Shown here piece by piece: positions 46,128-56,563 of a stretch of DNA of 64,000 bases. Position numbers and translations under genes: made by a program. Source of the DNA: Phycisphaerae bacterium RAS1 (GTDB lineage: Bacteria; Planctomycetota; Phycisphaerae; UBA1845; Fen-1342); NCBI GenBank assembly GCA_007859745.1, contig SMLU01000001.1:682001-746000 (forward strand). The letters run 5' to 3'. Position 1 is the stretch's first letter; every line of letters starts with the position of its first letter. The notes beneath the pieces are model-generated. The model was given only the letters and a program-made list of their open reading frames with translations. It was not told the DNA's origin and did not search any database.

Positions 46128-49124
46128 GTGAGCCGCAAGCAGCGCCAGGCCAACCTGCAAACGACCGCGATCGGCCTGATCGCCTGCGCCGTAGTCCTGG
46201 CGCTCTACCTGGCCGGCGCGCTCGAATGGCTCGAATCCAAGACGCTTGACCTGCGCTTCCGCTACAGCAACTCCATCCCGCAGCACCCCGACATCGCGAT
46301 GATCGACATCGACGATGCCACGCTGCTCAAGACCGCCCGCTGGCCCTGGCCGCGCGACAAGCAGGCCGCGCTCATCAACATTCCCGCCGAGCTGGGCGCC
46401 CGCCGGCTGCTGGTCGATATCACCTGGAACGAGCGCGAGACGCTGCGCGAGGATTTGCCCGACGAAGCCGACATCGCCGAAAATCCGCTCGACCTCGGCG
46501 ACGCAAGTTTCGGCAAAGTCTGGCCCGATTACGAGCTGCGCGACGCGCTGCAGCGCGCCGGCAACGCTTACCTCGCCCTGCACTACGACGCCCAGAAATG
46601 GGACCGGGCCGAAGACTTCGACCGCGTCGTCGATGCCGTCCGTTCGGGGAAACCGCCCGAGGCGGCGGTCTCGCCGCGCTTGCGCTCGGCGCCCGGTTTG
46701 CAGAAGCGCGTCTGTCTCGCCGCCCGCATCGTCTGCCTGCTCGAAAAGCAGCCCGACGCCGAAGACTGCGAGTCGATCGCCCGCTCGCTTACCGCCGATG
46801 TCGCGCTGGTCCGCGAAGTCTTCGAGCGCAGCCGGCAATACGCCCTGCGCGAGTACATCCAGCGCAGCCTCGCCGCGCGCGCCGATCTCCGCATGGCCCC
46901 GCCGTGGGAAACCATTCGGCTGCTCTACGACGGCCTGAACGTCTCGCGCGCCTTTCAGGATCCCGGCGGGCTGAAGACCGCGCTCATCACCGCCCATCGC
47001 GAAGTGCTCAGCTACGAAGCCACCGTCCGCAATCCGCTCTTCCCCGCGCGGGCCGTCGCCGCCATCGCTCCCACGCGGGCCGCGATCGTCCCGGTCTACT
47101 TCGTGCAGGCTCAGGCCGCCCGCCGCTGCGGATTCGTGGCGTTCGAGCCGGACGACGACGGCGTCATGCGCCGCAACTCCGTCTTCGCCACGCACCGCGG
47201 CAACCTGCTCACGCAGCTCGCGCTGGCCGTCGGCTGCGACGAGCTCGGCGTCAGCGCCGACCGCATCCGCGTCGAGCCGGACCGCCTGGTCCTTCGCCCC
47301 GAGGGCGCCCGCCCGCCGATTCAGATCCAGCTTGATCGACAGGGCCGCACGTACGTCCCCTGGATCAGCGAGCGCGACCCGGCCCGGCACTTCGGCCAGC
47401 ACATCCCGGCCGACATGTTCTGGTCGATCCATGCGTCGCGGCAGCAGATCGCCCAGAATCTCCAGTATCTTCGCCAGGAGCGCGAGGAGCTCTTCAGCAG
47501 CGAGTTCGCCCCGCACCCCACCGAGCACAAGGCCCGCGTGGCCCGGCTGCGCGAGGCTGAGGCGGCTGTCCGCAGGGCGCGCTACTCGACGCCGGCCGAT
47601 CCCGCTGCCGCCGACGCACAACTGGCCGCGGCGCTTGCCGAACTCACGGATTTTGAAGAGGCCCAGGTCGCCGACGTCCGCCGCCGGCTCGCCGCGCCCG
47701 GCCCAGGCGACGACGCCGAAAACCTGCAGCTCTTTCTCGACCAGCTTCCGAGCCTCGAAACGCTCGGGCGCTACGTGGCCGACACGAACCGCCGGCTGGA
47801 GGCCGACGTCGCCTCGACGCTCGCCTGGCTCCGCCCGCGCATCGCCAACAAAATATGCCTCGTCGGATATACGGCGACGTCGCTCGCGGACATGACGCCC
47901 ATCCCGACCAACAAGCGCGCCCCCGGCGTCCTGGCGCACGCGAATTTTCTCAACGGCCTGCTGACCGGCCGCATGGTCTACGTGTCGTCGACCGCGACGA
48001 ACCTCACGCTCGCGGCGGCGTTCGGGGCGCTCATGGCGATTCTCGGCGCCTGGCTGCGCCCGCGAACCTCCGTCGCGCTCATGGCTCTGGGGATCATCGC
48101 GTACTTCGCCGCCGCCGCGTGGCTGTTCTACAGCTTCACGTACTTCGTCGGCGTCGTACCGGTCGCGGGCGCGATGTTCGCCGCCTACGCCGCCGTCGCA
48201 ATCTACCGCTTCATATTCGTGGACCGCGAGCGGCGGCAGCTCACCACCGCCCTGAGCCAGTACACCTCCGCCACGCTGGCGCGGCAGATGGCCGAAAACG
48301 CCGAATTGTGTCGCCGGGCCGAGACGCGCGAAGTCACCGCCATGTTCACCGACCTGGCCGGCTTCACAACCATCTCGGAGCGCATCGGCGCCGAGCGCAC
48401 GCAGCGCGTCCTCAACGTGTCGCTCGGATGCTTCAGCGAGGCCATGCTGGTCCACGAGGCGATGATCAACAAGTTCATCGGCGACGGCATCTTCGCCTTC
48501 TGGAACCCCGTGATTCACCCGCAGGAAGACCACGCCCAGCGCGCCTGCGCGACGGCGGTTGACTTGATGAAAGCTCTGCGGGCGCTGATCGAGGAGCAGA
48601 AGCGGCTCGGCGCTGAACCCGTGTTCTCCGAGCTGGTCCTGCGCGTCGGCGTCGCCACCGGTAACGCCGTCGTCGGACCGTGCGGGTCGGAGCAGAAGTA
48701 CGACTACACCTGCATCGGCGACTCGGTGAACGTCGCCGCCCGGCTCGAATCGGCCAACAAGTTCTACGGCACGCGCATCATCGTCAGCGGTTCGACCCGC
48801 AGCCGCGTCGATGGGCAATTCGCGTTTCGTCCGCTCGGCAACGTGCAGGTGAAGGGCAAGCACACCGGAGTGCCGATCTTCGAGCTGATGGGGCTGGTTG
48901 GCGACGTCACGGACGAGCAGATCGCCTACGCCCAGGCCTTCGGCGAGGCGATTGAGCTGTTCAAGCAGCGGCGCTTCGCCGACGCCCGGCGAGCGTTTGA
49001 GGCCTGCTCTGCGCGGCGCCCGGAAGATACGGCGGCACAGCGCTACGTCGAAGTCACCGCACATTACGAAGTCGCACCGCCGGCAGAAGACTGGAATGGG
49101 GCGATCGAGCTGACGGAAAAGTGA
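46128..49124 (+). CDS. CHASE2-domain class III adenylate/guanylate cyclase
   Basis: 998 aa membrane receptor cyclase starting at GTG. An N-terminal helix is followed by a periplasmic CHASE2 sensor (MIDIDDATLLKTARWPWPRD, ...) interrupted by a long helical insert, then three transmembrane helices near 620-690. The cyclase domain has the metal aspartates in TAMFTDLAGFTTISE (about 740) and FIGDGIFAFWN, and the transition-state Asn-Arg in GDSVNVAARLE. The Lys in INKFIGDG favours ATP as substrate. It is co-transcribed with the exosortase pair, so cAMP signalling may be tied to envelope sorting. Confidence 0.9.
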   Translation: MSRKQRQANLQTTAIGLIACAVVLALYLAGALEWLESKTLDLRFRYSNSIPQHPDIAMIDIDDATLLKTARWPWPRDKQAALINIPAELGARRLLVDITWNERETLREDLPDEADIAENPLDLGDASFGKVWPDYELRDALQRAGNAYLALHYDAQKWDRAEDFDRVVDAVRSGKPPEAAVSPRLRSAPGLQKRVCLAARIVCLLEKQPDAEDCESIARSLTADVALVREVFERSRQYALREYIQRSLAARADLRMAPPWETIRLLYDGLNVSRAFQDPGGLKTALITAHREVLSYEATVRNPLFPARAVAAIAPTRAAIVPVYFVQAQAARRCGFVAFEPDDDGVMRRNSVFATHRGNLLTQLALAVGCDELGVSADRIRVEPDRLVLRPEGARPPIQIQLDRQGRTYVPWISERDPARHFGQHIPADMFWSIHASRQQIAQNLQYLRQEREELFSSEFAPHPTEHKARVARLREAEAAVRRARYSTPADPAAADAQLAAALAELTDFEEAQVADVRRRLAAPGPGDDAENLQLFLDQLPSLETLGRYVADTNRRLEADVASTLAWLRPRIANKICLVGYTATSLADMTPIPTNKRAPGVLAHANFLNGLLTGRMVYVSSTATNLTLAAAFGALMAILGAWLRPRTSVALMALGIIAYFAAAAWLFYSFTYFVGVVPVAGAMFAAYAAVAIYRFIFVDRERRQLTTALSQYTSATLARQMAENAELCRRAETREVTAMFTDLAGFTTISERIGAERTQRVLNVSLGCFSEAMLVHEAMINKFIGDGIFAFWNPVIHPQEDHAQRACATAVDLMKALRALIEEQKRLGAEPVFSELVLRVGVATGNAVVGPCGSEQKYDYTCIGDSVNVAARLESANKFYGTRIIVSGSTRSRVDGQFAFRPLGNVQVKGKHTGVPIFELMGLVGDVTDEQIAYAQAFGEAIELFKQRRFADARRAFEACSARRPEDTAAQRYVEVTAHYEVAPPAEDWNGAIELTEK

Positions 49125-49173
49125 GATTGCCGCCCGCCGCCGGCTGGCCTTATCAGTGGGCGTCGCGCGCGGT

Positions 49174-49248
49174 CCGAACGCGAAGCGCAAGCGAGCGCGG
49201 CTGTAAGAAGCGCGCGGGTCTGTCGCGCTCGCTTGCACTTGACGCTCC
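49174..49248. repeat. R3 palindrome copy 2
   Basis: Left arm GAACGCGAAGCGCAAGCGAG, right arm complement GCGCTCGCTTGCACTTGACG with a few changes. It lies in the 196 bp spacer after the cyclase gene. Confidence 0.85.
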
Positions 49249-49320
49249 ACTCGGCTCTTTCATACGATTCAACGCGGCAGGCCGGTTCCTCACACGACCG
49301 ACTCTCCGGGGCCGTGCAAT

Positions 49321-49866
49321 ATGACGTCAGGCTCGCCGGACGCTCCCTCCGAATCGCCGGCGCAGCTCCGCCGACGGCTCGACCTTGACGACGACCGCCT
49401 GCGCGGCGAGTGCGTCGTTCACACCCATCGCACCGGCGGCCCCGGCGGGCAGCATCGCAACAAGACTGAATCGGCCGTGCGGCTCTTTCATCGCGCCAGC
49501 GGCCTCACGGTGACCGGGGAGGAGCGCCGCTCGCAGCATCAGAACGCCGCCAACGCGCTGCTGCGGCTGCGCGAGGCGATCGCGGTTCAGTTCCGCTCGC
49601 CGCTGGCGGAGCGCTGCGTCTGGCCGGAAGGAGTGCACATCCGCGACCGGAAGCTGCGCGTGTCGGAATCGAATGCAGGCTTCTATCACGCGCTGGGGCT
49701 GGCGCTGGACGCGCTCGCGGCGTTTCGCGGTGTGCCACAAGATGCGGCCGCGTGGCTGGGCGTCAGCACATCGAGCCTCGCCCGTTTTCTGGCGGATCAT
49801 CCGAAAGCGTGGCGCGAAGCCAATCGCATTCGAGAGGAGCACGGGCTGCCGCCGCTGAAGGTCTGA
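49321..49866 (+). CDS. Peptide chain release factor-like protein
   Basis: 181 aa single-domain class I release-factor homologue. The peptidyl-tRNA hydrolysis motif GGQ is at residues 42-44 in [20 protein letters not shown]. No codon-recognition domain is present, so stalled-ribosome rescue (ArfB-like) is possible, though the C-terminus lacks the long basic tail of ArfB. The C-terminal half is a helical unit with a putative DNA/RNA-binding helix-turn-helix ([20 protein letters not shown]). Confidence 0.85.
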   Translation: MTSGSPDAPSESPAQLRRRLDLDDDRLRGECVVHTHRTGGPGGQHRNKTESAVRLFHRASGLTVTGEERRSQHQNAANALLRLREAIAVQFRSPLAERCVWPEGVHIRDRKLRVSESNAGFYHALGLALDALAAFRGVPQDAAAWLGVSTSSLARFLADHPKAWREANRIREEHGLPPLKV

Positions 49867-49871
49867 GCGTC

Positions 49872-49894
49872 TGGGGACCGGCCTCTGGCCGGTC
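49872..49894. repeat. Short palindrome after a stop codon (ACCGGCCTCTGGCCGGT)
   Basis: A hairpin starting about 8 bp after the release-factor gene stop. The stem differs from other families, but the position and size are alike. Confidence 0.65.
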
Positions 49895-49966
49895 TTGATT
49901 TCACGCCCCGGCCAGAAAAGGTCTCCGGCTTGCGAGCGCTTCCGGCGTGGACTACGTTGGCTGGCT

Positions 49967-52192
49967 ATGGCGGAGCATCCTAGTTTTCGAGCCGTATTGA
50001 GCCGGCGCTTCGCGGCGGCGATCGCAGGCATCACCGGCCAGCCGGTCGAGGCGGTCGATCCGCTGGTACGGCCGTCGGGCGATGCGCAGTTTGGGGACTA
50101 CCAGTGCAACGCGGCGATGGGTCTGGCCAAGGCGCTCAAGCTCAAGCCGCGCGACCTGGCGGAGAAGATCAAGGCTGCGGTGGACGTGGGCGACCTGGCC
50201 GCGTCGCTGGAAATCGCCGGGCCGGGGTTCATCAACATTCGATTGTCCGAGGCGGCGCTGGCGCGTCATCTGCAGCAGATCCCTTCGACGGAGTCGGGTG
50301 GGACAGGCGTCTCGCCGGTCACGGGTGGGACGGGCGTCTCGCCCATCACGGGTGGGACGGGCGTCTCGCCCGTCACGGACCGCTTCGGCCTGCCCCCGGC
50401 CGATCGTCTCGACACGGTCGTGATCGACTATTCGTCGCCGAACATCGCCAAGCAGATGCACGTGGGACACTTGCGGAGCACGATCATCGGCGACGCGCTG
50501 GCGCGCGTGCTGACGCTGGAGGGGCACAGCGTCATCCGGCAGAACCACGTCGGCGACTGGGGGACGCAGTTCGGCCAGGTGATCCTCGGGCTTTGGCACA
50601 TCTGCATGGCCCGCCACCGCGGCGAGCCGGACTACGTGGCGCACATGCTGGAGCAACTCGGCAGCGGCGACGAGACCCTGCGCAACCGGGCTTTCGACGA
50701 CGTGAAATCGCGGCACGATCAGGACTACGCGGCCGACCGCGACGGCAAGCAGGTCTTTCTGCCCTTCCTGATCAGCATCCGAAACGAGAAGTCAATCTCG
50801 CTCGAAGAGATCGAACTTTCGTACCGATTCGTGACGAAGTTGCAGGAAGTATCGAAGGCGCAGTCGGACGATCCCTATCTCGGACTGCCGCAGAGAGTCA
50901 CCACCTGGCTACAACTGCGGGACGAGCAGGAGCGGCTGGCGTGGGAGTACTGTCGCGACGCCACGCTTCAGTACTGCTCGTCACTCTATCAGCGGATGGG
51001 GGTGCTCCTTCGCGAAGACGACGTCTGTGGCGAGAGTTTCTATCACGACCGGCTGGCGCCGATTGTGGAGGAGCTGCGACGGAAGCTGCCGCCGCGGACT
51101 TCGAGTCTGGGTGCTGATGCAGAAGCGGCGGGCGGGACGCCCGCACTCCCCGGCACGGCGGCGACGGGCGAGACGCCCGTCCCACCCAAAACGACCCCGC
51201 CCAACTCGACGCCCATCCCACCCTGCGCCGCGGAGGTGCGCGATGACGCCGGGGCGGTCTGCGTATTCCTGTACAAGCCCGACGGCGCGCCGATGTTCAA
51301 AACCGCCGAGGGCGACCCGCTGCCGCTCATCATTCAGAAATCAGACGGCGCGTACCTGTACGCCACGACCGACCTGGCGGCCATCAAGTACCGCGTGAAT
51401 GAGTTGCACGCCACGCGGATCCTCTATGTCGTCGGCGCGCCGACCAAGCTGCACCTCGACATGGTGTTCGCCACGGCCCGCGCCGCGGGACTCGCCGGAC
51501 CGCAGGTGGCCCTGGGGCATGTCAGCTTCGGGCAGGTGCTGGGAGACGACCGCAAGCTGCTGCGAACGCGCAGCGGCGGGGCGGTGAAGCTCGGTGATCT
51601 GCTGGACGAGGCCGAGAAACGCGCCCGCCAGCAACTCGAAGATAAGCTTGCAGCCGAAGACGAGACCTATCGAAACACCTTCGACGAATCCCAGAAGCAG
51701 GACATCGCGCGAAAGATCGGGATCGGCGCGGTGAAGTATTTCGACCTGGCCCGCGACCGGAACGCCGACTACGTGTTCAATTGGGACCAGATGCTGGCGC
51801 TTCAGGGCAACACCGCGCCCTACATGATGTACGCCTACGCCCGCATCCGGTCGATCTACCGCAAGGCGGCCGAGCAGTTCGGCTCGCCCGACGTCTACGC
51901 GGCGACCGTCGCCATCCGGCTTGACCACGCCGCCGAGCGCACGCTCGGGCTGCGCCTGGCGCGACTGGGCGAGGTGATTGACGTCGTCGCGGCTGAGCTG
52001 ACGCCGCACGTGCTGTGCAACTACCTCTATGAGCTCGCGTCGGATTTCATGCGGTTTTACGAAGCGTGCCCGGTGATTGGTGCCGAGAGCGACGCGCAGC
52101 GGCTGAGCCGCATGCGGCTGTGCGACCTGGCCGCCCGGGCGCTGCGGCTGGGGCTGGGGCTGCTGGGGATCGAAGTGGCGGAGCGGATGTAG
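49967..52192 (+). CDS. argS: Arginyl-tRNA synthetase with two in-frame repeat inserts
   Basis: 741 aa, compared with about 560-600 for most ArgRS. Class I synthetase with an N-terminal additional domain (FGDYQCNAAMGLAKALKLKP), the HIGH signature as HVGH in IAKQMHVGHLRST, the NHVGDWGTQFGQ block and KSDGAYLYATTDLAAIKYR. The KMSK-like region is DDRKLLRTRSG. Residues about 111-138 (GGTGVSPVT repeated three times) and 385-420 (AGGTPALPG ... GETPVPPKT) are translated R1 repeats between conserved segments. The start at 49967 (MAEHPSF) is favoured because upstream is palindrome spacer. The gene must be functional if it is the only argS. Confidence 0.93.
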   Translation: MAEHPSFRAVLSRRFAAAIAGITGQPVEAVDPLVRPSGDAQFGDYQCNAAMGLAKALKLKPRDLAEKIKAAVDVGDLAASLEIAGPGFINIRLSEAALARHLQQIPSTESGGTGVSPVTGGTGVSPITGGTGVSPVTDRFGLPPADRLDTVVIDYSSPNIAKQMHVGHLRSTIIGDALARVLTLEGHSVIRQNHVGDWGTQFGQVILGLWHICMARHRGEPDYVAHMLEQLGSGDETLRNRAFDDVKSRHDQDYAADRDGKQVFLPFLISIRNEKSISLEEIELSYRFVTKLQEVSKAQSDDPYLGLPQRVTTWLQLRDEQERLAWEYCRDATLQYCSSLYQRMGVLLREDDVCGESFYHDRLAPIVEELRRKLPPRTSSLGADAEAAGGTPALPGTAATGETPVPPKTTPPNSTPIPPCAAEVRDDAGAVCVFLYKPDGAPMFKTAEGDPLPLIIQKSDGAYLYATTDLAAIKYRVNELHATRILYVVGAPTKLHLDMVFATARAAGLAGPQVALGHVSFGQVLGDDRKLLRTRSGGAVKLGDLLDEAEKRARQQLEDKLAAEDETYRNTFDESQKQDIARKIGIGAVKYFDLARDRNADYVFNWDQMLALQGNTAPYMMYAYARIRSIYRKAAEQFGSPDVYAATVAIRLDHAAERTLGLRLARLGEVIDVVAAELTPHVLCNYLYELASDFMRFYEACPVIGAESDAQRLSRMRLCDLAARALRLGLGLLGIEVAERM
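50298..50380. repeat. Three tandem R1 units inside argS
   Basis: Three 27 bp units, each GGTGGGACGGGCGTCTCGCC with the rest of the hairpin. 27 is a multiple of three, so copy number can change without breaking the frame. Each encodes GGTGVSPVT or GGTGVSPIT. Confidence 0.92.
51120..51225. repeat. R1-related units inside argS (second insert)
   Basis: Contains GGCGGGACGCCCGC and GACGGGCGAGACGCCCGTCC palindromes. The family sequence is interrupted between RRKLPPRTSSLG and CAAEVRDDAGAVCVFL. Confidence 0.85.
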
Positions 52193-52256
52193 GGCGGCCG
52201 GAAACGGAATCGGCCGGCGGGGAGCCGGCCGATGCGTGGTTCAGCGACACTTTGAT

Positions 52257-52329
52257 CGCCCCCACGGGGATTCGAACCCCGGTCTCCAGGATGAGAACCT
52301 GATATCCTAGGCCACTAGACGATGGGGGC
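52257..52329 (-). tRNA. tRNA-Glu (CTC)
   Basis: 73 nt cloverleaf on the minus strand. The acceptor GCCCCCA pairs with TGGGGGC and the discriminator is G. The anticodon stem CAGG/CCTG encloses TTCTCAT (anticodon CTC). The T arm is CCGGGG-TTCGAAT-CCCC. No CCA is encoded. It converges with argS. Confidence 0.93.
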
Positions 52330-52395
52330 CTGGCGTCAAAGCGAGCGGGTGAATCTAGCGGGGAAACCGCGAACTCGTCAACAGTCTGTCGCAGC

Positions 52396-52508
52396 CCGGT
52401 ACCGGTCAAGTTTGCGGGGAGCATCGGCGTCCCGCCGGTGCAATTCTGCACTTGCACCGGCGGGACGCCGATGCTCCCCGCGCCGGGAGTCAAACTTGAC
52501 CAGTACCC
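52396..52508. repeat. MITE-like element with R6 interior
   Basis: About 112 bp, near-perfect inverted repeat. The outer ends are GGTACCGGTCAAGTTTG and, on the other strand, GGTACTGGTCAAGTTTGAC. Inside, both arms carry CGGGGAGCATCGGCGTCCCG. The right arm has 10 extra bases between end and core. It lies in a 410 bp spacer that otherwise shows no gene. Confidence 0.85.
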
Positions 52509-52743
52509 GCAGCCCGTCGCAGACCGCGAACGATGCACGAATCTTCGAATCTGAACGGAGAATCCCCTCTGGCTCGTCTGCCTGGGTGTGCGAGCCGCGC
52601 CGTGACGCGACAGTTGGCGACGAACTCCGACAATTGTAGGAGTTGCCGCCCGCCCGTCCGCGTCATAGCGTCAGGTAGGCGGCCGATTCGTCTCGCAACG
52701 GACGCGGGAAGGGTCGGTCGCGCCCTGATCAGGGAGTAGTACG

Positions 52744-53769
52744 ATGCGAACGCACAGCACGCGCGCCGGGTTCACGCTGATCGAACTGTTGGTGGTGGTG
52801 GCGATCATCGCCCTGCTGATTTCCATCCTGATCCCCAGCCTCAATGGCGCCCGTGAGCAGGCCAAGCGGGCGCTGTGCCTCACGAACCTGCGCGGAATCG
52901 CCCAGGCCAGCCAGATGTACGCCAGCGAGGACTCGCGCGAGCACGCCATCCCGATTCATCACATGATGATCCGCCCCAACATCAACCCGAAGCCGCTCTG
53001 GCTGACCGTGACCTGGTTCGCCTTCGGCGGGCGCGACGGGCAGGTGAAGTTCAAGCTGAGCGCGTCGGCCGGTATCACGCTCGATGATAACGACTCGATC
53101 GGCCGCGAATGGTCGGCCCGCACGCGCCCGCTCAACCGGTACGTCTACAAGTCGATCGAGCAGGCCGACCAGAAGAAGATGAGGCTGTTCGAGTGCCCGT
53201 CCGACCGCGGCTACCCGAACCACCCGCAGATCGACGACTGCCCGCTCGAGGCCCGCAACACGCCCTGCACGCTCAACCTGGGCAACAGCTACCGCGCCAG
53301 CCTCTACTGCTACACCAACGGCGGCAACTCAGGGCCGGGCCACGTGTTCTCGATGAGCGCCTGGGGCAAACGAATCTCGTCGCTGCTCAACACTTCGGAG
53401 CTGGTGCAGTATGGCGAGCCGACCTGGTTCAACATGATCGGCCGCAACGAGGCCGGCGCGGACGTGGAGGCCATCGTGCTGACCGGCTGGCACAAGCGCG
53501 TCATGACCGACAACCTGGCCTTCATGGATGGATCGGCGCGCTCGACGCAGGCGCGCAAGCTCATCAACCCGGCGGAGGTCGCGACCGAGATGGGCCTGAC
53601 CCCGGCAAACGCGCGCGGCATCCGCCGCGGCGTCGGATACCGGATCGACTCTTACCCGACGCCGGGCGCGCGGATCCTGGGCGACAACCCGACCACGTGG
53701 CTCAGCGGCGCGCTCAATCCTACGCAATGGCCGCTGGCGGGGTATCAGGACAACATGCGCGGCGGCTGA
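52744..53769 (+). CDS. Prepilin-type protein (type II secretion/pseudopilin, H-x-DG family)
   Basis: 341 aa. The N-terminal prepilin signal GFTLIELLVVVAIIALLISILIP has the G/F cleavage site and the Glu at position 5. Downstream is the planctomycetal C-terminal domain with WHKRVMTDNLAFMDGSAR (the H-x9-DG pattern). A ribosome binding site GGGAG lies 8-13 bp before the ATG. Such proteins are abundant in Planctomycetota and form pseudopili or surface structures. No pilus assembly genes are adjacent. Confidence 0.9.
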   Translation: MRTHSTRAGFTLIELLVVVAIIALLISILIPSLNGAREQAKRALCLTNLRGIAQASQMYASEDSREHAIPIHHMMIRPNINPKPLWLTVTWFAFGGRDGQVKFKLSASAGITLDDNDSIGREWSARTRPLNRYVYKSIEQADQKKMRLFECPSDRGYPNHPQIDDCPLEARNTPCTLNLGNSYRASLYCYTNGGNSGPGHVFSMSAWGKRISSLLNTSELVQYGEPTWFNMIGRNEAGADVEAIVLTGWHKRVMTDNLAFMDGSARSTQARKLINPAEVATEMGLTPANARGIRRGVGYRIDSYPTPGARILGDNPTTWLSGALNPTQWPLAGYQDNMRGG

Positions 53770-53957
53770 TCGGGCGCCGTGGCGCCAGGACGTGCCAGGA
53801 TCGCACCCATGGCACGGCATGACACCCACACTTCACGATTACCGTACAGTGGCCGCCCGTTGTCGTGGTCGCACACGGGGATTAGCTTACCGCGCTGAAG
53901 CGATCCGTCCCTGTCCTTCCTAGCCGTCGGTTCGCAAGGCGAGCCGGGAGCGCGAAC

Positions 53958-54763
<806 letters not shown>

Positions 54764-54767
<4 letters not shown>

Positions 54768-56461
54768 CGCTGCGCACGCCCGCCCCGGCCCGGGGGGCGG
54801 CCGCGGCTGCATCCGAGACGCCGCTGGCGCTGCTGCTGACGGTGACGCTGCTGGCGATCATCCCGATGATCGCCATGTCGCAGTTCATCGCCTACTGGCG
54901 CACCGACGTCGTCGATGACCAGATGTTCGGCTACTTCGGCTGGCGCATCGCGCACGGCGGCACGATCTACCTCGACGTGTGGGACAACAAGCCGCCGGGG
55001 ATTTACTGGATCAACGCGCTCGGCTTTCTGATCGGAGGGGACAATTACCTGGGCGTGGTGGCGATGTGCGTGCTGGCGCTCGTCACCGCCCACGCCTGCT
55101 TTTTCGGCGTCTGCATCTCGAACTTCTTCCCCGGCGCCGCCGCGCTCACCACCGTTCTGCTGAGCTTCTACCTGACACACGGGTACTACACCGGCGGCAC
55201 CAACCGCACGGAGACGTTCGTTTCGGCCTTCGAATTGGCGGGCGTGCTGCTCTATACGCGCGGGTTCGTGCGCGACCGGTGGTGGAAGTGGTACGCGGCC
55301 GGACTCTCGTGCGGGACGGCGTTTCTGTTCAAGCAGGTGGGGCTGGCGGCCTGGGGGGCGATGGGACTGCACACCATCGTGCTGGTGCTCATGCGCGAGC
55401 TGAGCTGGCAGACCGGGCTGAAGCGCTGCCTGCTGCTGCTGGCGGGGGCGACGACGAGCGTCGGCGCCGCGGCGGCCTACCTGAGCTCGCAGGACGCGCT
55501 ACAGGCGGCGATCTTCGCCACGTTCACGTTCAATCGCGCCTACCTGCGGCACGGAAACGTGCAGTTCCCCTACAACTTCATCTCGTGGTACTTCCTGCGC
55601 AGCCACCTCATGCCGATCATGCGGCTGCCGATCCTGCTGGCGGTCGCGGCCGTGATTCACGCCACGCTGTGGCGCGTGCGCCCGGCTTACCGGCCGGCAG
55701 AAATCGACAAGCCGATCCGCGATTACGGCCCGGCCTGCCCGCGCTACGTGCTGCTGTTCGGCATCTGGTTCATCGTGGCGTTCTACGGAGCGCTCATGAG
55801 TCCGCACGCGTTCCGGCACTACCTCGTGCCCACGATTCCGCCGCTGCTGCTGCTCTGCGGCCACTTTCTGAACGTGCTGAAGACGGAGCTGAGCCTGGTG
55901 GATCGCATGCAGCAGCGGGCGTGGGTCACGGGGGCGTTCGTGCTGATCGGCTTCCTGGCGTTTGACGCGGTGGCGCTGCAGTGGAACGAGGTCTCGAAGG
56001 TGTGGGTCTTCCGCTTCAAGGAGGACCGCGCCACGGGCCGGTACAAGGTCGTCCCGGCGCAATGGGAAGCCGTGGGCGACGTCATCCGGAAAATCACCGG
56101 ACCGAGCGACAAGATACAGTGCTGGGGCTATCTGCCCGGCGTTTATCTGCACGCGAAGCGGCCGAACACCTGCCGCTTCACCACTTCGGAAAAGGTGGGG
56201 CAGGTGCATGGCGAGGCAGATTTCGTCATGTACGAGCTGGAGCAGAAGCTCAAAGCCGAGCCGCCGGCGGCCATGGCGATGACGGCCGGCGATTACTATT
56301 GGCTGAAAGGCGAAAACAAGGACGGCCCGCCGCCGGCGGTGATGCTGGGGCCGTGGATTGATGAGAATTACACGCGCGTGGCGGATATCTCCGAGTTTGA
56401 CATCTACGTCTACAAGCGGAAGGACCTGCTCAAGCCGGGGGACATCCAGCCGCCTCAGTGA
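54764..56461 (+). CDS. Membrane glycosyltransferase (GT39/ArnT-like)
   Basis: 565 aa polytopic membrane protein. The start is a TTG overlapping the TGA of the SOD gene (TTGA). About ten hydrophobic helices are visible. The first periplasmic loop has [20 protein letters not shown] and [10 protein letters not shown], the Asp and Lys-Pro-Pro motif of GT39-type polyprenyl-phosphate sugar transferases. The C-terminal soluble domain ([19 protein letters not shown]...) is periplasmic. It probably glycosylates lipid or protein, using the polyprenyl sugar made by an enzyme such as the DPM-like one at 15.5 kb. Confidence 0.82.
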
Positions 56462-56494
56462 CGGCCGCAACGTGCGCCAAGCCGCGCCACCTGT

Positions 56495-56553
56495 CAGAAC
56501 GCGAAGCGCAAGCGAGCGCCTTCGCCGGCGGGCGCTCACTTGGATGCGCAAAA
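56495..56553. repeat. R3 palindrome copy 3
   Basis: Left arm GAACGCGAAGCGCAAGCGAG; right arm more diverged (GGGCGCTCACTTGGATGCGC). It separates two convergent genes in a 100 bp spacer. Confidence 0.8.
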
Positions 56554-56563
56554 CGACGGCGCG

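Noticed and set aside
45930-49250. A 1106-codon open frame on the minus strand opposite the cyclase gene
   Set aside because: It is the antisense shadow of a clear CHASE2 cyclase in GC-rich DNA; its translation is rich in Arg, Gly, Asp and Ala with no motifs.
50298-50380. CRISPR-like array (three regular repeats)
   Set aside because: The units are directly adjacent without spacers, only three copies, and they are translated as part of ArgRS.
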